Shown here: piece by piece, positions 43,710 through 53,680 of the stretch
How positions within the stretch are numbered: the stretch's first letter is position 1
How the letters are laid out: each line of letters opens with the position of its first letter
Assembly: GCF_003427025.1 (NCBI RefSeq)
Contig: NZ_QVAI01000004.1
Location: 1-64,000, forward strand
DNA length: 64,000 nt
Source of the DNA: Jiangella endophytica
Lineage (GTDB): Bacteria > Actinomycetota > Actinomycetes > Jiangellales > Jiangellaceae
Direction: 5' to 3'
Notes under the pieces: model-generated
The model's input: only the letters and a program-made list of their open reading frames with translations
What the model was told of the DNA's origin: nothing
Database searches by the model: none
Translations under genes and position numbers: made by a program

Positions 43710-44714
43710 ATGCTCAAGTTCGTCGTACGGCGGCTCTTCCAGCTCATCCCGATCCTGCTTGGGCTGTCGGTGCTGCTGTTCGTGTGGCTGCGCGCGCTCC
43801 CGGGAGGGCCGGCCCAGGCCCTCCTGGGGGAGCGCGCGACCGCCGAGTCCGTCGCCCGCATCGAATCGCTCTACGGCCTGAACGAGCCCTGGTACGTCCA
43901 GTACTGGAAGTTCATCTCGGCCGCGGTGCGCCTCGACTTCGGCAACAGCGCCCGGACCAACCGGCCGGTGACCGAGGAGATGATGCGGACGTTCCCGGCC
44001 ACCCTGGAGCTCGCGGTCGCCGCGTTGATCTTCGCGGTCGGCATCGGCATCCCGCTGGGCTACTACGCCGCGAAGAAGTACGGCAGCTGGCTGGACAACC
44101 TGTCGGTGTCCGGCTCGCTGCTGGGCGTCGCGGTGCCGGTGTTCTTCCTGGCCTACATCCTCAAGTACGTGTTCAGCGTCCAGCTGGGCTGGTTCCCGAC
44201 CCAGGGGCGGCAGGACCCGCGCATCGACGCGGACCATCCGACCGGGCTGTACGTGCTCGACGGCATCCTCACCGGCAATCTCGAGGCCAGCTGGGACGCC
44301 ATCCTGCACCTGGTGCTGCCGGCCATCGCGCTGGGCGCCATCCCGCTGGCCATCATCGTCCGCATCACCAGGGCCAGCGTCCTCGACGTCGTGCACGAGG
44401 ACTACGTGCGCACCGCCGAGGCGAAGGGCCTGTGGGAGCGCACCATCACCCGCCGGCACGTGCTGCGCAACGCGCTGCTGCCGGTGGTCACCGTCATCGG
44501 GCTGCAGGCCGGCCTGTTGTTCTCCGGCGCGATCCTCACCGAGACGGTGTTCGCGTTCGACGGCGTCGGACGGTTCATCGCCGAGGCCATCAGCAACCGC
44601 GACTACGCGGTCCTGCAGGGGTTCATCCTGGTCATCGCGGCGATGTACGTCATCGTCAACCTGGTCGTCGACGTGTCCTACGGTCTGATCGACCCACGAG
44701 TCCGGGTGAGGTGA
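43710..44714 (+). CDS. Peptide ABC transporter permease, DppB type
   Basis: Inner-membrane permease of 334 aa with six membrane helices. N-terminal RRLFQLIPILLGLSVLLF; EAA loop around RTAEAKGLWERTITRRHVLR that docks the ATPases; C-terminal YGLIDPRVR. It starts 4 nt after the binding-protein stop. Confidence 0.94.
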   Translation: MLKFVVRRLFQLIPILLGLSVLLFVWLRALPGGPAQALLGERATAESVARIESLYGLNEPWYVQYWKFISAAVRLDFGNSARTNRPVTEEMMRTFPATLELAVAALIFAVGIGIPLGYYAAKKYGSWLDNLSVSGSLLGVAVPVFFLAYILKYVFSVQLGWFPTQGRQDPRIDADHPTGLYVLDGILTGNLEASWDAILHLVLPAIALGAIPLAIIVRITRASVLDVVHEDYVRTAEAKGLWERTITRRHVLRNALLPVVTVIGLQAGLLFSGAILTETVFAFDGVGRFIAEAISNRDYAVLQGFILVIAAMYVIVNLVVDVSYGLIDPRVRVR

Positions 44715-44718
44715 GCGC

Positions 44719-45633
44719 ATGAGCCTGTCCGAGATCGAGGCGACCACCGAGTCCGAGCAGGTCGAACAGCCGGCCGGCAACCTGCGCAAGGAGGCCTGGA
44801 AGCGGCTGCGCCGCGACCCGGTCGCGCTGGTCGGGTTCGGCCTGATCGCGTTCTTCGTGCTGGTCGCGATCTTCGCGCCGCTGATCGCGCCGTACGCGCC
44901 GGACGCCCAGCCCGGCCGCGGGATGATCACGCCGACGAACATCCCCGGCCCGTCCGCGGACCACTGGTTCGGGCTGGACGCCTCCGGCCGCGACGAGTTC
45001 AGCCGGGTCGTCTACGGCGCCCGGCAGTCGCTGCTGGTGGGTGTCGTGGCGACGCTGTTCGGCATGGTCGGCGGCCTGACGCTGGGCATCCTCGCCGGCG
45101 CGTTCGGCGGCAAGGTCGACACCGTCATCATGCGGATCGTCGACATCATGCTCTCGATCCCCGGCCTGCTGATGGCCATCGCGATCGCCGCGCTGCTGGG
45201 CGCCAGCCTGTGGTCGGTGATGATCGCCATCGCCATCATCAACGTGCCGGTGTTCGCCCGGCTGCTCAGAGGCCAGATGCTGGCCCAACGCGGGGCCGAC
45301 TACGTCCTCGCGGCGGTGTCGCTGGGCGTCCGGCGGCGGCCGATCGTGTTCGGGCACGTCCTGCCGAACTCGATCTCGCCGGTCATCGTCCAGGCCACCC
45401 TGACGCTGGCGACGGCGATCATCGAGGCGGCCGGGCTGTCGTTCCTCGGCCTGGGCAGCGCCGACCCGCGCGTCCCGGAGTGGGGCCGCATGCTCGCCGA
45501 CACCCAGCGCTACCTGGCCTCGGCGCCGCACCTGGCGTTCTTCCCCGGCATCGCCATCGTCATCGCCGCACTGGGCTTCACCATGCTCGGCGAGCGGCTG
45601 CGCGAGGCCATCGACCCCAAGTACCGGCGGTGA
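44719..45633 (+). CDS. Peptide ABC transporter permease, DppC type
   Basis: Second permease, 304 aa, with the N-terminal OppC-type cytoplasmic segment (RKEAWKRLRRDPVALVGFGL), the GLDASGRDEFSRVVYGARQS motif and an EAA loop containing RGADYVLAAVSLGVRRRPI. The C-terminus ends [14 protein letters not shown]. It lies 4 nt after dppB and overlaps the ATPase gene by 4 nt (GTGA). Confidence 0.94.
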   Translation: MSLSEIEATTESEQVEQPAGNLRKEAWKRLRRDPVALVGFGLIAFFVLVAIFAPLIAPYAPDAQPGRGMITPTNIPGPSADHWFGLDASGRDEFSRVVYGARQSLLVGVVATLFGMVGGLTLGILAGAFGGKVDTVIMRIVDIMLSIPGLLMAIAIAALLGASLWSVMIAIAIINVPVFARLLRGQMLAQRGADYVLAAVSLGVRRRPIVFGHVLPNSISPVIVQATLTLATAIIEAAGLSFLGLGSADPRVPEWGRMLADTQRYLASAPHLAFFPGIAIVIAALGFTMLGERLREAIDPKYRR

Positions 45634-46634
45634 GCGTGACGAACTCCGAACCTCTGCTCGACGTCCGCGACCTCTCCGTGACGTTCACCCGCAAGGGCGG
45701 GCCGACGGTGCGAGCGGTCGACGGCGTCTCGTTCACGGTCCGGCCTGGCGAGACGGTCGGCCTGGTGGGGGAGTCCGGGTCGGGCAAGTCGGTGACGTCG
45801 CTGGCGGTCATGGGGCTGCTGCCGCGCCGCGGCGTCCAGGTCGGCGGCCAGGTGCTGTTCGACGGCGACGACCTGCTGACGCTGCCGCGTGACCGGATGC
45901 GCGACATCCGCGGCCGAGACATCGCCATGGTGTTCCAGGACCCCATGTCATCGCTCAACCCGGTGGTGCCGATCGGCGTGCAGGTCACCGAGGTGCTGGA
46001 GCGGCACCAGGAGCTGAAGGGCGAGGCCGCCCGGTCCGCCGCCGCCGAGCTGCTGTCGCGCGTCGGCATCCCGGATCCGAACCGCCGGCTCAAGGAGTAC
46101 CCGCACCAGCTCTCCGGCGGCATGCGCCAGCGCGCGCTGATCGCGATGGCGCTGGCCTGCCGGCCGCGGCTGCTGATCGCCGACGAGCCGACGACGGCGC
46201 TCGACGTCACCATCCAGGCGCAGATCATCGAGCTGCTCAAGGAGCTGGTGCAGGACACCGGCGCGTCGCTGGTGATGATCACCCACGACCTCGGCATCGT
46301 CGCCGGGCTCTGCGACAACGTCCACGTCATGTACTCCGGCCGGGTGGTGGAGTCGGCCGGGCGGCGCGAGCTGTTCGCCCAGCCGCGGCACCCGTACACC
46401 GGCGGGCTGCTGGGGTCGGTGCCCAGGCTCGACGCGCCGCGCGGCGCCCCGCTGCACCCGATCCCGGGCTCGCCGACGGACGTGCTGCGCTGGGATCACG
46501 GCTGCGCCTTCGCGCCGCGCTGCCAGAACCGGGTCGACGCCTGCCTCGATGGCCCGCCGCCGCTGGAGGCGTACGCCGGCCGGTCGCTGCGCTGCCTGAA
46601 CCCGCTGACCGAGTCCGAGGAGGTGTCCGTATGA
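45630..46634 (+). CDS. Peptide ABC transporter ATPase, DppD type
   Basis: ATPase of 334 aa. Walker A GESGSGKS, signature [12 protein letters not shown], Walker [13 protein letters not shown], switch His in MITHDLG. The C-terminal oligopeptide-type domain has Cys residues in [14 protein letters not shown] typical of an Fe-S site. GTG 45630 overlaps the permease stop; GTG 45636 is an alternative. Confidence 0.94.
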   Translation: MSVTNSEPLLDVRDLSVTFTRKGGPTVRAVDGVSFTVRPGETVGLVGESGSGKSVTSLAVMGLLPRRGVQVGGQVLFDGDDLLTLPRDRMRDIRGRDIAMVFQDPMSSLNPVVPIGVQVTEVLERHQELKGEAARSAAAELLSRVGIPDPNRRLKEYPHQLSGGMRQRALIAMALACRPRLLIADEPTTALDVTIQAQIIELLKELVQDTGASLVMITHDLGIVAGLCDNVHVMYSGRVVESAGRRELFAQPRHPYTGGLLGSVPRLDAPRGAPLHPIPGSPTDVLRWDHGCAFAPRCQNRVDACLDGPPPLEAYAGRSLRCLNPLTESEEVSV

Positions 46635-47755
46635 GCGACCAGACGGCCGCGCCCGCCGCCGAGGAGCGTGCCCCGGCCGAGGGCCTGCTCTCCGTGCGCG
46701 GGCTCGAGGTCCACTTCCCGATCAGGTCCGGCATCCTCGTCGAGCGGCAGGTCGGCTCGGTCAAGGCCGTCGACGGCGTCGACCTCGACATCCCGCGCGG
46801 TGCCACCGTCGGGCTCGTCGGCGAGTCGGGGTGCGGCAAGTCCACGCTCGGGCGGGCCATCCTGCGGCTCGTCGAACCGACCGCGGGCACCGTCACGTTC
46901 GACGGCACCGACCTGCGGGCGCTGGGCGGCGAGGAGCTGCGGCGCATGCGCCGGCAGCTGCAGATGGTCTTCCAGGACCCGATGGCCAGCCTCGACCCGC
47001 GGCAGAACGTCCAGTCGGTGCTCAGCGAGCCGCTACGGGCGCACGGCATCGGCGGCGACCACCGCGCCCGGGTGCGCGAGCTGCTCGACGTGGTCGGCCT
47101 GCCGGCGTCGGCGGCCAACCGGTACCCGCACGAGTTCTCCGGCGGCCAGCGCCAGCGCATCGGCATCGCCCGCGCCATCGCGCTGGAGCCGCAGCTGATC
47201 GTCGCCGACGAACCGGTGTCGGCACTGGACGTGTCGATCCAGGCGCAGGTGGTGAACCTGCTGGAGGAGCTGCAGGACCGCCTCGGGCTGACGTATCTGG
47301 TCATCGCGCACGACCTCGCCGTCGTCCGGCACATCGCCGACGTCGTCGCCGTCATGTACCTGGGCGGACTGGTCGAGCAGGCGCCGTCTGACGACCTGTA
47401 CGCGACGCCGCTGCACCCGTACACGAAGGCACTGATGTCGGCGGTGCCGATCCCGGACCCGGAGGTCGAGGACACCCGGCAACGGATCCTGCTGCAGGGC
47501 GACCTGCCCTCGCCGGCCGACCCGCCGGCCGGGTGCCGGTTCCACACCCGCTGCCCGTTCCGGCAGCAGACCCGGTGCGCCGACGAGCGCCCGGTGCTGC
47601 GCACGGTGGCCGGCCATCCGGACGCGCATCGGGTGGCCTGCCACTGGGTCGAGGACATCGAGGCCGGGCGCATCCGGCCCGCCGCCGGCGCCGTCGTCGA
47701 GCCGGACCCGGACCCCGAGCCCGACGCCGAGCACGCGCCGAACCCCGCGGCCTGA
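46631..47755 (+). CDS. Peptide ABC transporter ATPase, DppF type
   Basis: Second ATPase, 374 aa. Walker [10 protein letters not shown], signature [12 protein letters not shown], Walker [13 protein letters not shown], switch His in VIAHDLAVV. The C-terminal domain has [16 protein letters not shown] long acidic tail ([18 protein letters not shown]) is unusual. ATGA overlap with dppD. The stop codon lies within a large hairpin. Confidence 0.94.
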   Translation: MSDQTAAPAAEERAPAEGLLSVRGLEVHFPIRSGILVERQVGSVKAVDGVDLDIPRGATVGLVGESGCGKSTLGRAILRLVEPTAGTVTFDGTDLRALGGEELRRMRRQLQMVFQDPMASLDPRQNVQSVLSEPLRAHGIGGDHRARVRELLDVVGLPASAANRYPHEFSGGQRQRIGIARAIALEPQLIVADEPVSALDVSIQAQVVNLLEELQDRLGLTYLVIAHDLAVVRHIADVVAVMYLGGLVEQAPSDDLYATPLHPYTKALMSAVPIPDPEVEDTRQRILLQGDLPSPADPPAGCRFHTRCPFRQQTRCADERPVLRTVAGHPDAHRVACHWVEDIEAGRIRPAAGAVVEPDPDPEPDAEHAPNPAA

Positions 47756-47781
47756 CGGCGAGTGCCGCCGGGCCGCGGGGT
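47742..47781. terminator. Bidirectional terminator between dppF and FtsX-type permease
   Basis: Perfect 11-bp arms ACCCCGCGGCC (47742-47752) and GGCCGCGGGGT (47771-47781) with an inner CGGC/GCCG stem (47756-47759/47764-47767). It starts inside the last codons of dppF and lies just past the stop of the convergent permease gene. Confidence 0.7.
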
Positions 47782-47793
47782 CCGGGGTGGTGC

Positions 47794-50349
47794 CTACTCG
47801 GTGGTGATGGCCCGCAGGACGTCGAGTTTGGCCGCGCGGCGGGCCGGCCAGACGGCGGCCAGCACGCCGATGACCGCGGCGAGCACGACGAACACGATCA
47901 GCTGCCCGCCCGGGATCGCCAGCTGGTCCAGGCCGTCGTCGGCGATGGCACGCTGCAGCGACACCCCGAACAGCAGGCCGAGCGCGACACCGAGGACGGC
48001 GCCGAGGACGGCGATCGCGATCGACTCCAGCCTGATGGTGCGCCGTAGCTGACGCCGGCTGAGGCCGACCGCCCGCAGCAGCCCGACCTCGCGGGTGCGC
48101 TCCATGACCGACAGCGCCAGCGTGTTGACGATGCCCAGGACCGCGATCAGCACGGCCAGCCCGAGCAGCGCGTACACCAGGAACAGCAGCTGGTTCACCT
48201 GGTCGCGGGACTGCTGCTTGTACTCGTCCTGGTCCTGGACGGTGACCGTCGGGAGGTCGGCGGTCGCCGTGTTCAGGCCCTCGTGCACGGCGGCGAGATC
48301 GGCGCCGTCGGAGGCGATGACGTAGAGCATGGAGTCGAGCGGGGGGACCGCGCCGTCCTCCAGCGTCTGCTGGCTGACGACCACGCCGCCGCCCAGCAGC
48401 GGCGTCTGCGCGTAGATGCCGGCCAGCTCGATCTCACCGTCGGAGCCGGGCAGCTGCAGCCGGACGGTGTCGCCGACGGACAGCCCCTTGGACTCGGCCT
48501 GGTCCTCGCCGATGAGGAACTGGCCGGGCCCGAGCTCGTCGGTGCCCTCGACCATCTCGAGGTCGGCGGCCTGGCTGTACGCGACCGGATCGAACGCCTG
48601 CAGGAAGGTCTGGTCGCCGTCGACGAGGCCGCCGGACATGCGCACCGAGACCACGTCGTCGACACCGTCGACCTGGCTGACCTGCTCGGCGATGGCGGGG
48701 GAGAACGGTTGCCCGACCGCGTTGGACACCACGAACTGTGCGCGGACGCCGTCGTCGAGAGCCTTGTCGACGGTCGCGTTGGCCGACGCTCCGACGATGG
48801 AGATGGCCGTGACCAGCGCCATGCCGATCATCAGCGCCGACGCGGTGGCGGCCGTGCGTCGCGGGTTGCGCAGCGCGTTCTCGCGGGCCAGCCGTCCGAC
48901 CGTGCCGAACGCCTTCGGGTACCAGCCGGCCACCACGCGCAGCACCGGCACCGCCAGTACCGGCGCCAGCAGCGCCACGCCGATGAACACCGCGAAGATG
49001 CCGGCGCCGACCAGCAGGGCCGCGTCGCTGACGTCGGCGAACAGGCCGACCGCCATGGCCGCGGCGCCGGCCAGCGTCAGCGCGCCACCGACGTACAGGT
49101 GCACTCGCCGGGACGACTCGGTGGAGACGATGTCGTCGCGCATGGCCGCGATGGGCGGGACCTTGGACGCGCGCCGGGCCGGGACGTACGCCGCGATCAT
49201 CGTGACCACGATGCCGACCACGTACGAGATGACGACCGTGCGCGGCTGCAGCACCAGCCCACCGGCCAGCTCCAGCCCGAACGCCCCGAACACCGTCTTG
49301 AGCAGTTGCGCCACGCCCAGACCGAGCAGCAGGCCGAGCGTCGAGCCGACGACGCCGACGACGAACGCCTCGAGCAGCACCGACCGCGTCACCTGCCGGC
49401 GGCCGGCACCCAGCGCGCGGTACAGCGCCATCTCCTGCGACCGCTGCGCCACCAGGATCGAGAACGTGTTGAGGATCAGGAACACGCCGACGAACAGCGC
49501 GATGGCGGCGAACACCAGCAGGAACGTGTTGAAGAAGCCGAGGCCCTCCTCGATCGCCGACGCGGTCTCCTCGTCGACGTCGGCGCCGGTCAGCGCCTCG
49601 AAATCGCCCGGGAGGATCGCGCTGATCTCGTCGCGGACCTGCTCGGCGCTGCTGCCCTCGGAGGCCGTGACGGAGATGCGGTTGAAGGCGTCGTCGCCGC
49701 CGAGGAACAGCTCCTGCGCGTAGCGGGTCTCGAACACCGACAGGCTGGCGCCGGCCAGGCTGCCGGACTCGCCGAACTGGACCACGCCGACCAGCTCGGC
49801 CGAGACCCGCGGTTCGTCGCCGGTGCTGACGAACTGGACCTCGTCGCCGATCTGGTAGCCGGAGTTCTCGAACGTGCGGTCGTCGAGCGCGACCTGACCG
49901 GGGCCGGCCGGCAGCTCGCCGTCGACCAGCTGGAGCACCGGGTCGCCCTCGGCGTTGGGGCCGTCGTGCCAGTTGACGGCGATGCCGGGCGCGCCCTGGG
50001 TGGTCATGACGTCGCCGTCGGTGTCGAGGACGAAGAAGCTCTGGTCCTCGATCTCGCCGTCGGCGCGTTCGACGCCGGGCAGTGCGCTGACGTCGTCGAC
50101 CAGGCCGGCCGGGATGGTCGTGGTGGTGCCCGTGGCGAAGCCGGTGAACAGATCGGTCTCGCCGGGCAGGTCGGGCCGGACGACGACGTCGGAGGACAGT
50201 CCGCCGAAGATGTCGTCGAAGGTGCGGTCGATGGTGTCGGTGAACACGTACGACCCGGCCACGAACGCCACGCCCAGCACGATGGCGAACGCGCTCATCG
50301 CCAGCCGCAGCTTGCGTGCGGCCAGGCTCTTGAGGGTGGCGCGGATCAT
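47794..50349 (-). CDS. ABC transporter permease, double FtsX/MacB type
   Basis: Membrane protein of 851 aa. An N-terminal helix precedes a large extracytoplasmic MacB-PCD-like domain (~40-250), then a first FtsX domain (three helices, ~265-400), a central helix pair, a second periplasmic domain and a second FtsX domain (~710-845) with VMERTREVGLLRAVGLSRRQ. This is the typical actinobacterial ten-helix exporter permease. The start overlaps the ATPase stop (ATGA). Probably a mechanotransmission or peptide/lipid exporter; cargo unknown. Confidence 0.93.
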   Translation of the reverse strand: MIRATLKSLAARKLRLAMSAFAIVLGVAFVAGSYVFTDTIDRTFDDIFGGLSSDVVVRPDLPGETDLFTGFATGTTTTIPAGLVDDVSALPGVERADGEIEDQSFFVLDTDGDVMTTQGAPGIAVNWHDGPNAEGDPVLQLVDGELPAGPGQVALDDRTFENSGYQIGDEVQFVSTGDEPRVSAELVGVVQFGESGSLAGASLSVFETRYAQELFLGGDDAFNRISVTASEGSSAEQVRDEISAILPGDFEALTGADVDEETASAIEEGLGFFNTFLLVFAAIALFVGVFLILNTFSILVAQRSQEMALYRALGAGRRQVTRSVLLEAFVVGVVGSTLGLLLGLGVAQLLKTVFGAFGLELAGGLVLQPRTVVISYVVGIVVTMIAAYVPARRASKVPPIAAMRDDIVSTESSRRVHLYVGGALTLAGAAAMAVGLFADVSDAALLVGAGIFAVFIGVALLAPVLAVPVLRVVAGWYPKAFGTVGRLARENALRNPRRTAATASALMIGMALVTAISIVGASANATVDKALDDGVRAQFVVSNAVGQPFSPAIAEQVSQVDGVDDVVSVRMSGGLVDGDQTFLQAFDPVAYSQAADLEMVEGTDELGPGQFLIGEDQAESKGLSVGDTVRLQLPGSDGEIELAGIYAQTPLLGGGVVVSQQTLEDGAVPPLDSMLYVIASDGADLAAVHEGLNTATADLPTVTVQDQDEYKQQSRDQVNQLLFLVYALLGLAVLIAVLGIVNTLALSVMERTREVGLLRAVGLSRRQLRRTIRLESIAIAVLGAVLGVALGLLFGVSLQRAIADDGLDQLAIPGGQLIVFVVLAAVIGVLAAVWPARRAAKLDVLRAITTE

Positions 50350-51107
50350 GCCTGCTGCCCCACGGAGTCGAAGCCCTTCATGCGCTCGAGGACCTTCTCG
50401 GCCGTCGGGTCGGTCATCTCGTCGACGATCTGGCCGTCGGCGAGGAACAGCACGCGGTCGGAGTAGGCGGCGGCGCTGGGGTCGTGCGTGACCATGACGA
50501 TGGTCTGGTCGAACTCGCGGACCGAGCGGCGCAGGAACGACAGCACCTCGGTGCCGGACCGGGAGTCGAGGTTGCCGGTGGGCTCGTCGGCGAAGATGAT
50601 CTCGGGCTTGCTGACCAGTGCCCGCGCGCAGGCCACGCGCTGCTGCTGACCACCGGAGAGCTGGTTGGGCTTGTGACTGAGCCGGTCGGCCAGGCCGACA
50701 GTGGCGATGACGTTGTCGAACCAGTCCTTGTCGATGGAGCGGCCGGCGATGTCGAGCGGCAGCGTGATGTTCTCGCGCGCCGTCAGCGTCGGGATCAGGT
50801 TGAACGCCTGGAACACGAAGCCGATCTTGTCGCGGCGCAGCTTGGTGAGCTCCTTGTCGTTCAGGCCGCTCAGCTCGGTGTCGCCGATGTAGACCTCACC
50901 GGACGTCGAGGAATCCAGCGCGGCCATGCAGTGCATGAGCGTGGACTTGCCCGACCCCGACGGGCCCATGATGGCGGTGAACCGGCCGGCGGCGAACTCC
51001 ACCGTCACGCCGCCGAGCGCCACCACTTGTGTGTCGTCCTTGCCATAGATCTTCGTCAGGTCAACGGCGCGGGCCGCCGTGCGCGGCGAGCTGGGTTCCG
51101 TCGTCAC
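50346..51107 (-). CDS. ABC transporter ATP-binding protein, LolD/MacB type
   Basis: ATPase of 253 aa. Walker [10 protein letters not shown], signature [15 protein letters not shown], Walker [14 protein letters not shown], switch [10 protein letters not shown]; the [20 protein letters not shown] segment is typical of MacB/LolD. Start GTG with GAGGAG 7 nt upstream. A 6-bp inverted repeat CGTGGA/TCCACG (51132-51149) lies in its promoter region. It powers the FtsX-type permease. Confidence 0.94.
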   Translation of the reverse strand: MTTEPSSPRTAARAVDLTKIYGKDDTQVVALGGVTVEFAAGRFTAIMGPSGSGKSTLMHCMAALDSSTSGEVYIGDTELSGLNDKELTKLRRDKIGFVFQAFNLIPTLTARENITLPLDIAGRSIDKDWFDNVIATVGLADRLSHKPNQLSGGQQQRVACARALVSKPEIIFADEPTGNLDSRSGTEVLSFLRRSVREFDQTIVMVTHDPSAAAYSDRVLFLADGQIVDEMTDPTAEKVLERMKGFDSVGQQA

Positions 51108-51131
51108 CGGTGCGCTCCTCGTCAGCTGGTT

Positions 51132-51149
51132 CGTGGATCATGTTCCACG
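51132..51149. promoter_or_regulatory. Inverted repeat upstream of the ABC exporter operon
   Basis: CGTGGA-TCATGT-TCCACG, close to a minus-strand TAGCGT -10-like box. A candidate binding site for the LuxR-type regulator encoded next door. Confidence 0.35.
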
Positions 51150-51225
51150 CTAAGGGCAGGCGACGCGTTGGTGATCAGCGAGCCGCACGGTCTGTCGGCT
51201 CCACCGTGAGGAGTAGGGCACCGGC

Positions 51226-51258
51226 CGGGGCCGTCCTGCGGGCGTACGACCGGCCCCG
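51226..51258. terminator. Hairpin after response regulator
   Basis: CGGGGCCG (51226-51233) pairs with CGGCCCCG (51251-51258), 26 nt past the stop of the minus-strand regulator. GC-rich, without a T-tract. Confidence 0.4.
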
Positions 51259-51283
51259 AGACGGCCGCGGCGCCGGGGCCGCC

Positions 51284-51964
51284 CTACAGCGCGCCGGGCT
51301 GGACCAGACCGCTCTCGTAGGCATAGACGGCGGCCTGGACGCGGTCGCGCAGCCCCAGCTTCGTGAGCACGTTGCCGACGTGCGTCTTCACCGTCGTCTC
51401 GGAGACCACCAGCTCGGCGGCGATCTCGGCGTTGGAGTAGCCGCGCGCCACCAGCGTCAGCACCTCGCGCTCGCGGTCGGTGAGGTGCGCCAGGTTGGCC
51501 GGCGTGGGGGAGTCGGCGGCCGGGAAGCGGCTGGCGAACATGTCGAGCAGCCGGCGGGTGATGCTCGGCGCCACGACGGCGTCGCCCCGTGACACCGTGC
51601 GGATGGCCGTCACCAGGTCCTCGGCCGGGACGTCCTTGAGCAGGAAGCCGCTGGCGCCGGCCCGCAGCGCCTCGACGACGTACTCGTCGAGGTCGAAGGT
51701 GGTGAGCACCAGGACGCGCGGCGCGGTCTCGCGGGCCGCGCCGGTGATCTGCCGGGTCGCCTGGACGCCGTCGACCCGGGGCATGCGGATGTCCATCAGC
51801 ACGACGTCGGGCTGCAGCGCCCGGGCGTCGGCCACCGCCTGCTCGCCGTCGCCGGACTCGCCGACCACCGCGATGTCGGTCTCGGCCTCGAGGATCATGC
51901 GGAAGCCGGTGCGCAGCAGCGGCTGGTCGTCCACCAGCAGCACCCGGATGGGCTGGGCCGTCAT
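51284..51964 (-). CDS. LuxR/NarL-family response regulator
   Basis: DNA-binding regulator of 226 aa coupled to the kinase upstream by an ATGA overlap. Receiver motifs: VDDQ, phosphoacceptor in VVLMDIRMPR, VLTTFD, FLLKD. LuxR domain: LTDREREVLTLVARGYSNAE and TTVKTHVGNVLTKLGLRDR. It lies just upstream of the MacB/FtsX-type exporter on the same strand, so that operon is its likely target. Confidence 0.95.
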   Translation of the reverse strand: MTAQPIRVLLVDDQPLLRTGFRMILEAETDIAVVGESGDGEQAVADARALQPDVVLMDIRMPRVDGVQATRQITGAARETAPRVLVLTTFDLDEYVVEALRAGASGFLLKDVPAEDLVTAIRTVSRGDAVVAPSITRRLLDMFASRFPAADSPTPANLAHLTDREREVLTLVARGYSNAEIAAELVVSETTVKTHVGNVLTKLGLRDRVQAAVYAYESGLVQPGAL

Positions 51965-53190
51965 CGTGACATCGCTCCGTTACTGTCGTACGGGATCTTC
52001 GCCCGCACCTCGTAGCCGCCGCCGCGGCGTGGTCCGGCCGCGAGGGTTCCACCATAGAGGGCAACGCGCTCGCGCATGCCCAGCAGGCCGTGGCCCGGCC
52101 GCCGCCCCTCCAGCGCCGCCGCGACGCCGCGGCCGTCGTCGCTGATCTCGACGTGCACCTCAGACGGCAGGTAGCGGACGTGGACGGCGGCAGCGGACGG
52201 GCCGGCGTGCTTGATGGTGTTGGTCAGCGCCTCCTGGATGACCCGGAACGCGGCGAGGTCGACGCCCACCGGCACCGCACCCGGCTCGCCGTCGACCGTC
52301 ACGTCGACCGGCAGCCCCGCGTCGCGCATCTGCTCGGCCAGCAGGTCGAGGTCGCCGAGGCCCGGCTGCGGCGCCAGCGTGGCCGGTTGGGCGCCGCGGT
52401 CGTCGCCGTCGGGAGTGCGCAGGACGCCGACGACGCGGCGCATCTCCGCCAGCGCGGACCGGCCGATCTCCTCGATCGCCTCCAGCGCGTCGGCGGCGCG
52501 GTCGACGTCGCGGTGCAGTGAGCGGCGGGCGCCGGCCGCCTGCACCGTCATGACGGACACGTGATGCGCGACGACGTCGTGCAGCTCGCGGGCGATGCGG
52601 GAGCGTTCCTCGGCGATGGCGGCCCGCACCTCGACCTCGTTGGCGCGTTCCAGGCGCCGGGCGCGGTCCTCCAGCTCGGCCGTGTAGAGCCGGCGGCTGC
52701 GCAGCGCCCTGCCGATGCCCCAGACGCCGACGATCAGCAGTCCGCTGATGATCACGCTCGCGCCGGCGTCCATGGTCTGCTCGTCGTGCCGGTCGGAGCT
52801 GACCACGGTGTAGGCGATGGACACCGCCACCTGGGCGACGAGGACCAGCACCGACGCGCTCAGGCCGGCGTAGGCGGCGGCGCTGTAGACGGCGATGAGC
52901 AGCACCGCGGCCGCCGTCGGCATCGCGTAGTCGACCGCGACGAACGGCAGGACGGCGACGGCCGTGCCCAGCCCGACGGCCACCGGGTGCTGTCGTCTGG
53001 CGATCAGCGGCAGCGTGATGACCAGCACCAGCGCCACCCCGAGCGCGTCGGGCTCGGCGTAGTCGATGCCGCTGGGGTCGGTGTACACGAACAGCGCGAC
53101 GACGCCCGTGACCGCCAGGACGAACGTGATCGACGCGTCCAGCAGCCACGGCTCGATGCGGGGGAAGAGCTTGGCGCGCGCCGTCGTCAC
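51961..53190 (-). CDS. Sensor histidine kinase, NarL/DesK type
   Basis: Membrane kinase of 409 aa. About six membrane helices within residues 15-170; HisKA_3 phosphoacceptor in ARELHDVVAHHVSVMTVQAA; HATPase N box EALTNTIKHAGP, D box ISDDGRGV and G2 GHGLLGMRERV. GTG 53190 is chosen because TACCGT lies 7 nt upstream on this strand (53198-53203); an earlier in-frame start adds an Arg-rich stretch. Divergent from the PadR gene. Confidence 0.93.
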   Translation of the reverse strand: MTTARAKLFPRIEPWLLDASITFVLAVTGVVALFVYTDPSGIDYAEPDALGVALVLVITLPLIARRQHPVAVGLGTAVAVLPFVAVDYAMPTAAAVLLIAVYSAAAYAGLSASVLVLVAQVAVSIAYTVVSSDRHDEQTMDAGASVIISGLLIVGVWGIGRALRSRRLYTAELEDRARRLERANEVEVRAAIAEERSRIARELHDVVAHHVSVMTVQAAGARRSLHRDVDRAADALEAIEEIGRSALAEMRRVVGVLRTPDGDDRGAQPATLAPQPGLGDLDLLAEQMRDAGLPVDVTVDGEPGAVPVGVDLAAFRVIQEALTNTIKHAGPSAAAVHVRYLPSEVHVEISDDGRGVAAALEGRRPGHGLLGMRERVALYGGTLAAGPRRGGGYEVRAKIPYDSNGAMSR

Positions 53191-53197
53191 ACGATCA

Positions 53198-53203
53198 ACG
53201 GTA
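53198..53203 (-). promoter_or_regulatory. -10 box TACCGT, leaderless kinase gene
   Basis: On the minus strand TACCGT is followed by 7 nt and GTG 53190. Confidence 0.5.
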
Positions 53204-53295
53204 GGCCGCCGGACACCGGCCGCGACTCGTCCGTGACGGCGAGGTGCGGTCTCCACCGGCAGGAGGATCCCCGCGATCCGGGGGACACCACGCCA

Positions 53296-53329
53296 CTAGG
53301 TTGCAACGCTAACTAGGTCGCGTTACTGT
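53296..53329 (+). promoter_or_regulatory. PadR promoter and candidate operator
   Basis: -35 TTGCAA (53301-53306), 17-bp spacer, -10 TACTGT (53324-53329), 6 nt to ATG 53336. The spacer region carries an inverted repeat AACGC (53305-53309)/GCGTT (53320-53324) and a direct repeat ACTAGGTyGC (53296, 53312), well placed for PadR autorepression. Confidence 0.65.
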
Positions 53330-53335
53330 CTAGCC

Positions 53336-53680
53336 ATGCCCGACGAGAGATGGCCCGCGGAGTGGATGCGGGCCGTGCTCCCGCTCAGCGTCCTGAGCGT
53401 CGTGGCCGCCGAGGAGACGTACGGCTACCTGATCGCCCGGCGGCTGGACGAGGCCGGCCTGGGAACGGTGAAGGGCGGCACGCTGTACCCGATCCTCGGC
53501 CGCCTCGAGGACGACGGGCTCGTGAGCTCGTCCTGGCGCGAGGGGGAGGGCGGGCCGGGGCGGAAGTACTTCGCCGTCACGCCCGCCGGCCGGGCCGCGC
53601 TGGCCGACCGCTCCGAGCGCTGGGCGGCCTTCGCCGCCGCGACCCACGGACTGCTGACCACGAGGAAGGCCGACGCATGA
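53336..53680 (+). CDS. PadR-family transcriptional regulator
   Basis: Winged-helix repressor of 114 aa. Core LSVVAAEETYGYLIARRLDE, KGGTLYPILGRLEDDGLV and wing GPGRKYFAVTPAGRAAL; a short C-terminal helix mediates dimerisation. Leaderless, with a palindrome at its own promoter that suggests autorepression. It overlaps the following HAAS-type gene by 4 nt, the standard PadR/HAAS pairing. Confidence 0.95.
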   Translation: MPDERWPAEWMRAVLPLSVLSVVAAEETYGYLIARRLDEAGLGTVKGGTLYPILGRLEDDGLVSSSWREGEGGPGRKYFAVTPAGRAALADRSERWAAFAAATHGLLTTRKADA

